A stretch of 64,000 bases of DNA from Streptomyces sp. ALI-76-A. GTDB lineage: Bacteria > Actinomycetota > Actinomycetes > Streptomycetales > Streptomycetaceae. Both the position numbers and the translations under genes were made by a program. The notes beneath the pieces were generated by a model that was not told the origin of the DNA, did not search any database, and saw only the letters and a list, made by a program, of their open reading frames with translations. Each line of letters begins with the position of its first letter. Position 1 is the stretch's first letter. Shown in pieces: positions 47,250 through 55,420 of this stretch. The stretch spans positions 6,758,001-6,822,000 of the forward strand of contig NZ_JASVWB010000002.1 of the NCBI RefSeq assembly GCF_030287445.1, read 5' to 3'.

Positions 47250-48197
47250 CTAGAAGTACCCCTCGCGCTTGCGGTCTTCCATCGCGGCCTCGGACATCTT
47301 GTCGTCGGCGCGCGTGGCGCCGCGCTCGGTGAGCCGGGAGGCGGCGATCTCGGTGATCACGGCTTCCAGCGTGGTCGCGTCGGAGTCGACCGCGCCGGTG
47401 CAGGACATGTCGCCGACGGTGCGGTAGCGGACCTGCCGCTTCTCGGTCCGCTCGCCGTCCTTCGGGCCGCCCCACTCGCCGGCGGTCAGCCACATCCCGG
47501 CCCGCTGGAACACCTCGCGCTCGTGGGCGAAGTAGATCTCCGGCAGCTCGATGCCCTCGCGGGCGATGTACTGCCACACGTCCAGCTCGGTCCAGTTGCT
47601 GAGCGGGAAGACGCGGACGTGCTCGCCGGGGGCGTGCCGGCCGTTGTACAGGTTCCACAGCTCGGGGCGCTGGCGGCGCGGGTCCCACTGGGAGAACTCG
47701 TCCCGCAGGGAGAACACCCGCTCCTTGGCGCGGGCCTTCTCCTCGTCCCGTCGTCCGCCGCCGAAGACCGCGTCGAACTTCTCGGCCTGGATCTTCTCGG
47801 TCAGCGGCAGCGTCTGCAACGGGTTGCGGGTGCCGTCCGGACGCTCCTTCAGCACACCGCGGTCGATGTACTCCTGCACGGACGCCACATGCAGCCGCAG
47901 CCCGTGCTTCGCCACCGTCCGGTCGCGGTACTCCAGCACCTCGGGGAAGTTGTGCCCGGTGTCCACGTGCAGCAGCGAGAAGGGGACCGCCGCGGGGGCG
48001 AACGCCTTCAGCGCCAGATGCAGCATGACGATGGAGTCCTTGCCGCCGGAGAACAGGATCACCGGCCGCTCGAACTCGCCCGCGACCTCGCGGAAGATGT
48101 GGACGGCCTCGGACTCCAGCGCGTCCAGGTGCGAGAGGGCGTACGGGCTGTCCGTGCCCTCGTCGCCCTCGATGGCCTTGGCAACGGTCGTCGTCAT
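47250..48197 (-). CDS. cysD: sulfate adenylyltransferase subunit 2
   Basis: The 315-residue PP-loop protein has SGGKDS, LHVDTGHNFPE and the FGGGRRDEEKARAKER and FPLSNWTELDVWQYI segments of CysD. It forms APS from ATP and sulfate with CysN. The ATG at 48197 overlaps the cysC stop (ATGA). Complete length for the family. Confidence 0.97.
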   Translation of the reverse strand: MTTTVAKAIEGDEGTDSPYALSHLDALESEAVHIFREVAGEFERPVILFSGGKDSIVMLHLALKAFAPAAVPFSLLHVDTGHNFPEVLEYRDRTVAKHGLRLHVASVQEYIDRGVLKERPDGTRNPLQTLPLTEKIQAEKFDAVFGGGRRDEEKARAKERVFSLRDEFSQWDPRRQRPELWNLYNGRHAPGEHVRVFPLSNWTELDVWQYIAREGIELPEIYFAHEREVFQRAGMWLTAGEWGGPKDGERTEKRQVRYRTVGDMSCTGAVDSDATTLEAVITEIAASRLTERGATRADDKMSEAAMEDRKREGYF

Positions 48198-48730
48198 GCC
48201 AGTCCCCTCTCGGTGAGCAGCGCGTGGACCGCGGCCGCGGACTCCTGGACGGTCTGGTGCTGCGACTCGATCCGCAGGTCGGGCGACTCGGGCTCCTCGT
48301 ACGGGTCGTCGACCCCGGTGAGTCCGGTCAGCTCGCCCGCCGCCTGCTTGGCGTACAGACCCTTCACGTCCCGCTCGCTGCACACCTCCACCGGAGTGGC
48401 CACGTGCACCTCGATGTACGCCGCCCCGCTCTCCTGGTGACGCTTGCGCACCGCCTCACGGCTGTCGGCGTAGGGCGCGATCACCGGGACCAGGGTCTTG
48501 ACGCCGTTGCGGGCGAGCAGTTCCGCGAGGAAGCCGACGCGCCGCACGTTCGTGTGCCGGTCCGCGCGGCTGAAACCGAGGCCCGCCGAGATGAACTCGC
48601 GGATCTCGTCGCCGTCGAGCACCTCCACGAGGTGGCCCTCCGCACGGAGCCGGCCGGCCAGCTCGTACGCGATGGTGGTCTTGCCGGCACTCGGCAGACC
48701 CGTGAGCCAGACGGTGGCTCCGGTCGTCAC
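48194..48730 (-). CDS. cysC: adenylylsulfate (APS) kinase
   Basis: The 178-residue kinase has P-loop GLPSAGKTT, LDGDEIREF, the FSRADRHTNVRR substrate loop and VKGLYAKQAAGE. It makes PAPS from APS. The start is GTG 48730 with AGGAG at suitable spacing and matches the S. coelicolor protein's N-terminus as I recall it; an upstream ATG at 48769, overlapping the cysH stop, is possible. Confidence 0.95.
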   Translation of the reverse strand: MTTGATVWLTGLPSAGKTTIAYELAGRLRAEGHLVEVLDGDEIREFISAGLGFSRADRHTNVRRVGFLAELLARNGVKTLVPVIAPYADSREAVRKRHQESGAAYIEVHVATPVEVCSERDVKGLYAKQAAGELTGLTGVDDPYEEPESPDLRIESQHQTVQESAAAVHALLTERGLA

Positions 48731-48765
48731 GTGAGTCTCCTGGTTCGTAGAAAGCACAGTCGTCG

Positions 48766-49476
48766 TCATCCGTGCAGCCCGCACTCGGTCTTGGAGCGGC
48801 CCGCCCAGCGACCGGCGCGCGCGTCCTCGCCCTCCAGGACGCGGCGGGTGCAGGGGGCGCAGCCGACGGAGGCGTAGCCGTCCATCAGCAGCGGATTGGT
48901 GAGGACGCCGTGTTCGGCGACGTACGCGTCCACGTCGTCCTGGGTCCAGCGGGCGATGGGCGAGACCTTGACCTTGCGGCGCTTCTCGTCCCAGCCGACG
49001 ACCGGGGTGTTCGCCCGGGTCGGGGACTCGTCACGGCGCAGACCGGTCGCCCAGGCCTGGTAGTGGGTGAGCCCCTCTTCGAGCGGCTGGACCTTGCGCA
49101 TCTTGCAGCACAGGTCGGGGTCGCGGTCGTGCAGCTTCGGGCCGAACTCGGCGTCCTGCTCGGCGACCGTCCGCGTCGGCGACAGCGTGATGACGTTGAC
49201 GTCCATCACGGCCTCGACCGCGTCCCGGGTGCCGATGGTCTCGGGGAAGTGGTAGCCGGTGTCGAGGAAGACGACATCCACGCCCTTCATCACGCGGGAC
49301 GCCAGGTGGGCGACCACCGCGTCCTCCATCGAGGAGGTCACGCAGAAGCGCTTGCCGAAGGTGTCGACCGCCCACTGGAGTATCTCCAGGGCGGTGGCGT
49401 CCTCCAGGTCCCGGCCCGCCTGCTCGGCGAGTGCCTTGAGATCGGCTGTCGTGCGCTCTTCCTGAGTCGTGCTCAT
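48766..49476 (-). CDS. cysH: phosphoadenylyl/adenylyl-sulfate reductase
   Basis: The 236-residue PP-loop reductase has the substrate-binding SSMEDAV segment, LDTGYHFPET and the C-terminal KTECGLHG with the catalytic cysteine. It also has the CC (DLCCKMRKV) and CxxC (GCAPCTRR) pairs that bind a [4Fe-4S] cluster and usually mark APS reductases. Because cysC is present, PAPS is also available; the true substrate cannot be fixed from sequence. The start overlaps the stop of the zinc-ribbon gene (ATGA). Confidence 0.95.
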   Translation of the reverse strand: MSTTQEERTTADLKALAEQAGRDLEDATALEILQWAVDTFGKRFCVTSSMEDAVVAHLASRVMKGVDVVFLDTGYHFPETIGTRDAVEAVMDVNVITLSPTRTVAEQDAEFGPKLHDRDPDLCCKMRKVQPLEEGLTHYQAWATGLRRDESPTRANTPVVGWDEKRRKVKVSPIARWTQDDVDAYVAEHGVLTNPLLMDGYASVGCAPCTRRVLEGEDARAGRWAGRSKTECGLHG

Positions 49477-49652
49477 ATCTCTTCTCCCGCTGCGTCTGTC
49501 GGCTGAAGGCCCCGGGCGAGCAGCCCGAGGAACTTCAACTGGAATGCGCGGTTGCAGGCCGCGCATTCCCACGCGCCGTGGCCCTGCTCGCTGGGACGGA
49601 GGTCCTCGTCGCCGCAGTAGGGGCAGTAGAACGGGGCGGCCCGCTCGCTCAT
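49473..49652 (-). CDS. 59-residue zinc-ribbon protein of the sulfur operon
   Basis: A small protein, MSERAAPFYCPYCGDEDL at its start, with two CxxC pairs (C10/C13 and C30/C33) forming a zinc ribbon or rubredoxin-like knuckle, followed by a helix FQLKFLGLLARGLQ. It overlaps the sulfite reductase stop upstream and the cysH start downstream, both as ATGA, so it is strictly cotranslated with them. Conserved placement between these two genes in Streptomyces suggests a role in electron delivery or in assembly of sulfite reductase or CysH; that is inference. Confidence 0.9.
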   Translation of the reverse strand: MSERAAPFYCPYCGDEDLRPSEQGHGAWECAACNRAFQLKFLGLLARGLQPTDAAGEEI

Positions 49653-51346
49653 GACAGGGCCTCCTCGTCGGCGCGCGCCGCCCAGGTGGCGAACCGCTCG
49701 CCGTCCTCGCGCTCGGCCTGGAAACGCTTGAGCACCCGCTCGACGTAGTCCGGCAGTTCCTCGGAGGTCACCTTCAGGCCGCGTACCTTGCGGCCGAAGC
49801 CCGCCTCCAGACCGAGCGCGCCGCCCAGGTGCACCTGGAAGCCCTCGACCTGCTCGCCCTGGTCATTGAGGACCAGCTGGCCCTTGAGACCGATGTCCGC
49901 CACCTGGATACGGGCGCAGGCGTTGGGGCAGCCGTTGATGTTGATGGTGATCGGCTCGTCGAAGTCCGGGATGCGGCGCTCGAGTTCGTCGATCAGCTGG
50001 GAGCCGCGCGCCTTCGTCTCGACGATGGCGAGCTTGCAGTACTCGATGCCGGTGCAGGCCATGGTGCCGCGCCGGAACGGGGAGGGCTTGGCGGTCAGGT
50101 CCAGCGCGCCGAGCGCCTCGACCAGCGACTCGACCCGCGTCTCCTCGACATCGAGGACGATCATCTTCTGCTCGACGGTGGTCCGGACCCGGCCCGAGCC
50201 GTGCGCCTCGGCCAGCTCCGCGATCTTGGTGAGGGTGGCGCCGTCCACGCGGCCGACGCGCGGGGCGAACCCGACGTAGAAGCGGCCGTCCTTCTGCCGG
50301 TGCACGCCGACGTGGTCGCGCCAGCGCTCCACGGGCTGGGCGGGGGCGGGGCCGTCGGTCAGCCTGCGCCGGAGGTACTCGTCCTCCAGGACCTGGCGGA
50401 ACTTCTCCGGGCCCCAGTCGGCGACCAGGAACTTCAGGCGGGCGCGGGTGCGCAGCCGCCGGTAGCCGTAGTCGCGGAAGATCGAGATGACGCCCTCGTG
50501 GACGTCGGCGACCTCGTCCAGCGGGACCCAGGCGCCGAGCCGTACGCCGATCTTCGGGTTGGTGGACAGGCCGCCGCCGACCCACACGTCGAAGCCGGGG
50601 CCGTGCTCGGGGTGGACCACACCGACGAAGGCGACGTCGTTGATCTCGTGCGCCACGTCCAGCAGCGGCGAGCCGGAGACCGCGGTCTTGAACTTGCGGG
50701 GCAGGTTGGAGAAGGCCGGGTTGCCGACGATCCGGCGGTGGATCTCCTCGATGGCCGGGGTGCCGTCGATGATCTCGTCCTCGGCGATCCCGGCGACCGG
50801 CGAGCCGAGGACCACGCGGGGCGTGTCACCGCAGGCCTCGGTGGTGGACAGGCCGACCGCCTCCAGGCGGTTCCAGATCTCCGGCACGTCCTCGATGCGG
50901 ATCCAGTGGTACTGCACGTTCTGCCGGTCGGTGATGTCGGCGGTGCCACGCGCGAACTCCTGCGAGATCTCGCCGATCACCCGCAGCTGCTCGGTGGTGA
51001 GCCGGCCGCCGTCGATCCGGACGCGCAGCATGAAGTACTCGTCGTCCAGCTCCTCCGGCTCCAGGATCGCGGTCTTGCCGCCGTCGATCCCGGGCTTGCG
51101 CTGGGTGTACAGACCCCACCAGCGCATCCGGCCGCGCAGATCGTTCGGGTCGATGGAGTCGAAGCCGCGCTTGGAGTAGATCGTCTCAATGCGTGTCCGC
51201 ACATTGAGACCGTCGTCGTCCTTCTTGAACTGCTCGTTGCCGTTGAGCGGGGTGTGGTGCCCCGCGGCCCACTGACCCTCTCCGCGGTGACGGCTCACCT
51301 TGCGGCGGGGAGTCGCGGCGGCAGGGTTCTGCGGGGTGGCGGCCAT
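49649..51346 (-). CDS. ferredoxin-type sulfite reductase (NirA/SirA family)
   Basis: The 565-residue protein has the two-repeat ferrodoxin-nitrite/sulfite reductase fold with the RQNVQYHWIRIED segment and the [4Fe-4S]-siroheme cysteines in TMACTGIEYCKLA and NGCPNACARIQ. It carries the six-electron reduction of sulfite to sulfide. The ATG at 51346 follows AGGACG. It is the first enzyme gene of the operon after the leader ORF; context (cysH, cysC, cysD, cysN) supports sulfite rather than nitrite as substrate. Confidence 0.93.
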   Translation of the reverse strand: MAATPQNPAAATPRRKVSRHRGEGQWAAGHHTPLNGNEQFKKDDDGLNVRTRIETIYSKRGFDSIDPNDLRGRMRWWGLYTQRKPGIDGGKTAILEPEELDDEYFMLRVRIDGGRLTTEQLRVIGEISQEFARGTADITDRQNVQYHWIRIEDVPEIWNRLEAVGLSTTEACGDTPRVVLGSPVAGIAEDEIIDGTPAIEEIHRRIVGNPAFSNLPRKFKTAVSGSPLLDVAHEINDVAFVGVVHPEHGPGFDVWVGGGLSTNPKIGVRLGAWVPLDEVADVHEGVISIFRDYGYRRLRTRARLKFLVADWGPEKFRQVLEDEYLRRRLTDGPAPAQPVERWRDHVGVHRQKDGRFYVGFAPRVGRVDGATLTKIAELAEAHGSGRVRTTVEQKMIVLDVEETRVESLVEALGALDLTAKPSPFRRGTMACTGIEYCKLAIVETKARGSQLIDELERRIPDFDEPITININGCPNACARIQVADIGLKGQLVLNDQGEQVEGFQVHLGGALGLEAGFGRKVRGLKVTSEELPDYVERVLKRFQAEREDGERFATWAARADEEALS

Positions 51347-51526
51347 GGTTGATACGTCCTTCGGGACAGCGAGGGGAAGGGGTCGGCGCGTGGCACCGTC
51401 GATGAGGGACGGCGCTCCGGCGACGGGCGGGAGGCTCTGACCTGCGCGTGCGGGCGCACGGGTGGACATGCGCGGCGTTGCGCGGAATGGGACAGGCAGG
51501 GGGAGGTCGGGCGACGCCGGGGCTCG

Positions 51527-51610
51527 TCAGCTCGCCGGACAGATGGCGCTGGACATGCGGCCGAGGTCGACGTGGCGCCGACTCACCAAGGCAATTCCAG
51601 TTCCAGGCAT
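51527..51610 (-). CDS. cysteine-operon leader peptide
   Basis: A 27-codon ORF starting MPGTGIALV and containing SRRHVDLGRMSSAICPAS before the stop. This matches the Streptomyces family of short leader peptides with a HVDL...R..SAIC core that precede sulfur genes. The Cys codon TGT is three codons from the end. It ends about 180 nt upstream of the sulfite reductase start, which suits ribosome-stalling control by cysteine supply. Starts are uncertain (ATG 51610, TTG 51589, GTG 51586); no strong ribosome-binding site is seen. Confidence 0.75.
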   Translation of the reverse strand: MPGTGIALVSRRHVDLGRMSSAICPAS

Positions 51611-51737
51611 GACGGAAGCGTGGCACGGCGATCTGGACACAGTCCAGCTTTGTCCGCCATACGGACAACTTGGTCCCGAATCATGAGACAAGCGTGGTGT
51701 CGGTCACATGGCCCGTACGCGCTCTTGTCGACGCAGG

Positions 51738-52310
51738 TCAGACAGGGTAGGCGCCCGGCCACGGACCCGGCGGGGTCACCTGCGGCCTCTCCTCGACCGA
51801 GGTGTCGAAGAGCCGGAAGCCCCGGCGCAGATAGTTGTCCATCGCGTGCTCGCCGTCCAGGCTGCACGTGTGCAGCCATACCCGCCCGGTCCGCGGCAGA
51901 CCGGGCCAGCGGTCCGCGAGATCCCAGGCACGGGCGGCACCGTACGACAGCAGATGACCACCGATCCGCCGCCCGCGGAAGGCCGGAACCAGCCCGAAGT
52001 AGACGATCTCCACGACCCCGTCGCCCTGCGGCTCCAGCTCCACGTACCCCGCGGGCGTCCCCTGCTCGTACGCCACCCACGTCTCCACGCCCGGCCGCTC
52101 CAGGTGCTCCCGCCACCGCGCGTACGTCCAGCTCAGCCGGTCGATCCAGCGGATGTCGCCGCCCACGGACGCGTACAGGAAGCGGCTGAACTCGGGGGAG
52201 GGGACGCCGGAGCGGACGATCCGCACGTCGCCCTCCGGCGCGGCGGCCGGCAGCAGGTCGGCCGGCGCGGTCTGCTCCAGGGACCAGGTGGTCACGGGGA
52301 TGTTGGTCAT
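51738..52310 (-). CDS. GNAT-family N-acetyltransferase
   Basis: The 190-residue protein has the GNAT acetyl-CoA-binding motif A, VYFGLVPAFRGRRIGGHLL, preceded by the beta-strand TPAGYVELEPQ and followed by a C-terminal DNYLRRGFRLFDT. Substrate unknown. It is the nearest gene upstream of the sulfur leader on the same strand, with 127 bp between them. Confidence 0.85.
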   Translation of the reverse strand: MTNIPVTTWSLEQTAPADLLPAAAPEGDVRIVRSGVPSPEFSRFLYASVGGDIRWIDRLSWTYARWREHLERPGVETWVAYEQGTPAGYVELEPQGDGVVEIVYFGLVPAFRGRRIGGHLLSYGAARAWDLADRWPGLPRTGRVWLHTCSLDGEHAMDNYLRRGFRLFDTSVEERPQVTPPGPWPGAYPV

Positions 52311-52380
52311 GGCGGCCAGCGAACCACGAGCGCGATCGATCTGTCGATCGCCGCCCGGCGGGCCCCGGGGAGCCGCCCGG

Positions 52381-53676
52381 CTACTCCAGCGCCCTGTCGA
52401 TCGACGTCAGCGGCAGCGCGTACAGCACCCGCCCCGACTGGGCCCAGACCTCGCCGCTCTCCTCCCAGTAGGACAGGGAGGGCGTCTGCGGGCTCCAGCA
52501 GTCCAGCCGTTCGTCCGAACCGCAGCGGGTGACGCGCGCGCCGTCCGTGGTCTGCCGCCACAGCGAGCCGTGCTCGTCGTCGCTCCCGGACGCCCGGGCC
52601 ACGTACCAGTCGGAGCGGTACGACAGCACGCCCCCGATGTCGGCCGCGTCGGTCTCGTACGCCTCGGTGGGAGCCGCGCGCCCCGCCGCGTCGGTGGCCA
52701 GCAGACCGGTGCGGTCCGTGTCCTTGTCGGTACTGAAGGCGTAGCGCCACAGCCGGGCGGGCCGCTCGCTGCCGAAGGCGGGCCGCTCGCTCGCGACCAG
52801 GCTGTCGGGTGCCGTGGTGCGGTCCAGGGAGATGCCCTGGGGGCGGGCGGCGGCGTCCGCGCCGGCCAGCCGGTAGGAGGCGACCGCGGGCATCACGAAG
52901 CGGGAGCCGTGCGCCGACCAGCCGCCGGGCACCCGGCCGACACCCTCCGCGGCCACCGTGGTGCGCTGGACGCGGTTCAGGTCGTACACGTACAGGGCGT
53001 CCTGGCCCTGGTCGTCGGCGGTGACCAGCAGCTTGTCCTGGTACCAGACCATGCCGGACAGCCGCGAGGCCAGCGGCCGGTAGTCACGGCCGCCCTCGAC
53101 CGGGACGGCCAGCAGCACCCAGGTGTACCGGGGGCTGCCCAGGTCGTTGGCGTCGACGAAGGCGACCCGGGCCAGGTCGCGGCCGTCCGTGCCGTCGTCC
53201 TGGGCCCAGCCGGAGAGGATCACGCGGTCGTGGCCCCAGACGCCGTCGTCGTCGGCGTCCCCGGAGGTGGTGACCGCGCCGGGCCGCCAGGAGCGGGTGT
53301 CTGCGGTGTCCCAGCAGTACGCGCGGGTGGCAGCCGGTTCGACGGGCAGCGCCGTGCGTTCGGCGCCCGTGCAGGAGGCCGCGTCACGCAGCGGGCGGTC
53401 GGCGTCGGCGAGGACGGCGTCGACACCGACGGGCCGGCCCATCGAGGCGGCGAGTCGGTCGAGCGAAGGTTCGGGTACCGGCTCGTGCCGGAGCCGCAGC
53501 GCGGTGGTTCCGTCGGCGGAGGAGAGGGGCTTCAGTGCTCCCGGATCGCGGTCGGCCGTGGCCTGCGAGGCGCTGATCATGGTGGCCGCGCCGGTCAGTG
53601 CGAGGGCGGTGCCGGCCAGGAAGGCGCGCAGCGCCCTGCCCCGCTTCTGCCGGCGGTGTCTGCCGCGCTGTTTCAT
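52381..53676 (-). CDS. secreted protein of unknown function, beta-propeller-like
   Basis: The 431-residue protein has a basic stretch (about 1-15) and a hydrophobic signal (about 17-35) with a likely cleavage after an ATA-type site. The body contains repeated short strands such as LYVYDLNRVQRTT, RYTWVLLAVPVEGG and EVWAQSGRVLYALPL, suggesting a beta-propeller, with four cysteines. I do not recognise a family. It ends 70 bp before the acetyltransferase start and may share its transcript. Confidence 0.7.
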   Translation of the reverse strand: MKQRGRHRRQKRGRALRAFLAGTALALTGAATMISASQATADRDPGALKPLSSADGTTALRLRHEPVPEPSLDRLAASMGRPVGVDAVLADADRPLRDAASCTGAERTALPVEPAATRAYCWDTADTRSWRPGAVTTSGDADDDGVWGHDRVILSGWAQDDGTDGRDLARVAFVDANDLGSPRYTWVLLAVPVEGGRDYRPLASRLSGMVWYQDKLLVTADDQGQDALYVYDLNRVQRTTVAAEGVGRVPGGWSAHGSRFVMPAVASYRLAGADAAARPQGISLDRTTAPDSLVASERPAFGSERPARLWRYAFSTDKDTDRTGLLATDAAGRAAPTEAYETDAADIGGVLSYRSDWYVARASGSDDEHGSLWRQTTDGARVTRCGSDERLDCWSPQTPSLSYWEESGEVWAQSGRVLYALPLTSIDRALE

Positions 53677-53846
53677 GCGTCCTCCCGAGGCGAGCCAACT
53701 GCGCCTGATGATCCGTACGTTGACCGAGGAGCAGGTGGGGTGCTGGCCCGTAGAGGGATGCTACGGCAGTCGGGCACCACCCGGGACGAAGACCGTGCAA
53801 TTATGCGGAAGACGCACACTGTGGTCGCTTCGGTTGTCCCCGGCGA

Positions 53847-55142
53847 TCAGATTGGCTCGATCAGGTGCCCTGCCCCGGTCGCCCCGGTCGCCCCGGTCGC
53901 CCCGGTCGCCCCGGTCGCCCCGGTCGCCCCGGCCGCCGCGGACGAGCGCGCGGTGAGCACCGTCGGGGCCGCCGAGTGCGGCAACAGGTCGCGCGGGTCG
54001 GCAGGCAGGAGCACCTCGATCTCCGCCTCCGCGCCGAAACGGTACGGCCGGTGCTCCAGCAGCCCCCCGAGATAGCGGCGCACCCGTGACATCTCGGCCC
54101 GCACCGTGACCGTGCGGGCCGGATCCCCGAACACCTCCCGAGACAGGCCCGCCGCGCTGCGGCCCGCCGGGTACCGGGCCAGCAGGTACAGCAACTCGGC
54201 GTGCCGGGGACTCAGTTGGTGACTCCACGAGCCCGCGCACCCCGACACGGTCACCGACCAGCGGCGCCGCCGCGCCAGGTCCAGCACGATCCGGGTGGTG
54301 CCGCCCGGCACCGGCTCCTCGGTGACGCGCACCAGCCAGCCGCCCGTCAGCGGCTCCAGGGCGCACAGCCCGAGCGACGGAAGCAACCGCAGGCCCGGCG
54401 CCGGCGACTTGGGCAGCGGCACCCGGTTCGTGTACGGCAGCCCGGTCACCGCGGCCGTCCAGCCGTCCCGGTCCACCACCACGGCCCGCCCGCCGAGCCC
54501 GGCCAGTACCGGCGCGGCCACCGCGCGCAGCCGCTCCAGCGAGGTCTGGTGCAACTCCCGCAGCCGCGCCTCCGCGAGCTTGGCCACCGAGTCGACCCAG
54601 GCGAGCGTGGCCGGGTGCATCGTCTCCAGCGGGCCGCTCACGTCGACCACGCCGATCAGCCGGCCGTCCCGCGGATCGGTGATCGGGGCGCCGGCGCAGG
54701 TCCAGGTGGCCAGGGAGCGGACCAGGTGCTCGGCGGCGACGACCTGCACCGGGCGGCGCACCACCGCCGGCGTGCCCAGCCCGTTCGTGCCGACGACCTC
54801 CTCACGCCAGTCGGAGCCGACCTCGATGCCGGACTCGTCGGCCCGGCGCAACACCGGGGCGCTGCCCTCACGCCACAGGGCCCGCCCCTCGCCGTCCGCG
54901 ATCAGCACGATGTGCCGGGAGGCGTCGGCCACCGACACCAGCCCCTCCCGCAGCACCGGCAGCACGTGCCGCAGCGGGGAGGTCTCCCGTCGCCGCTGCA
55001 CCTCCCCGCGGGGCAGCAGCCCGGTCCGGAAGTCGTGATCGGGGTCGATCCCGGCGCGGCCCGACCGCTCCCAGGACGCCTCGATCACCGAGCGCGGCGT
55101 GCTGCGCGCGTACGGTCCGGCGTACCTGGCGGCACGTGCCAC
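53847..55142 (-). CDS. GAF-domain transcriptional regulator (AcoR-like N-terminus) with collagen-like tail
   Basis: The 431-residue protein starts at GTG 55142 after CAGGAGGA. An N-terminal GAF domain has the AcoR/Fis-regulator signature (IEASWERSGRAGIDPD, VVGTNGLGTPAVVRRPVQVV, EHLVRSLATWTCAGAPI, DVSGPLETMHPATLAWV). A C-terminal DNA-binding region follows (QLSPRHAELLYLLARYPAGR, VRAEMSRVRRYLGGLL). No AAA+ domain is present. It ends in tandem Gly-Ala-Thr triplets before GAGHLIEPI. It probably senses a metabolite and controls nearby catabolic genes such as the aidB-like gene upstream on the same strand. Confidence 0.82.
   Translation of the reverse strand: MARAARYAGPYARSTPRSVIEASWERSGRAGIDPDHDFRTGLLPRGEVQRRRETSPLRHVLPVLREGLVSVADASRHIVLIADGEGRALWREGSAPVLRRADESGIEVGSDWREEVVGTNGLGTPAVVRRPVQVVAAEHLVRSLATWTCAGAPITDPRDGRLIGVVDVSGPLETMHPATLAWVDSVAKLAEARLRELHQTSLERLRAVAAPVLAGLGGRAVVVDRDGWTAAVTGLPYTNRVPLPKSPAPGLRLLPSLGLCALEPLTGGWLVRVTEEPVPGGTTRIVLDLARRRRWSVTVSGCAGSWSHQLSPRHAELLYLLARYPAGRSAAGLSREVFGDPARTVTVRAEMSRVRRYLGGLLEHRPYRFGAEAEIEVLLPADPRDLLPHSAAPTVLTARSSAAAGATGATGATGATGATGATGAGHLIEPI
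53872..53934. repeat. 9-bp in-frame repeat encoding Gly-Ala-Thr
   Basis: Six perfect GCCCCGGTC units plus one diverged unit at the 3' end of the GAF regulator gene. On the coding strand each unit gives one Gly-Ala-Thr triplet, so copy number can vary without breaking the frame. Confidence 0.95.
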
Positions 55143-55276
55143 GGGGTCCTCCTGACAGGGCTGTGGACCGGTCTCCGTACCGCGGCCCGGCCACGCCCGA
55201 AGACTGTCCTGACGGTCCGTCCCATGGTGCCGTCCGCCTTGAGCGGGAGGCACACTGTCCACCGACCCGCCACCAA

Positions 55277-55294
55277 GTTGCAACCCCGTGCAAC
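55277..55294. promoter_or_regulatory. GTTGCA palindrome upstream of the GAF regulator
   Basis: GTTGCA and TGCAAC flank a 6-bp centre, about 135-150 bp before the regulator's GTG. This is a plausible operator, possibly autoregulatory. The remainder of 55143-55420 shows no gene. Confidence 0.4.
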
Positions 55295-55372
55295 CCTGGT
55301 GAACGGACCGGTGGTGCTTGAAACTTGAGCGGCGTCGCCCCGAGCGGCGCCACCGGCCCGAACAGGCCGGCG

Positions 55373-55410
55373 GCGGGGGTGGTGCCGTGTCGGCGCAGCA
55401 CCACCCCCGC
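55373..55410 (-). terminator. terminator of the aidB-like gene
   Basis: Perfect 13-bp arms GCGGGGGTGGTGC (55373-55385) and GCACCACCCCCGC (55398-55410) with a 12-nt loop, starting 10 nt past the stop codon of the minus-strand dehydrogenase gene. Confidence 0.85.
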
Positions 55411-55420
55411 AGGCACGCGG

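Noticed and set aside
43480..47253. 1257-codon plus-strand open frame across the sulfur block
   Set aside because: It is antisense to the ABC and cysN genes, has Arg/Val/Gly-rich composition from mirror codons and no domain.
52310..53676. Fusion of the acetyltransferase and secreted protein
   Set aside because: Separate stops and starts with a 70-bp gap; the secreted protein has its own signal peptide.
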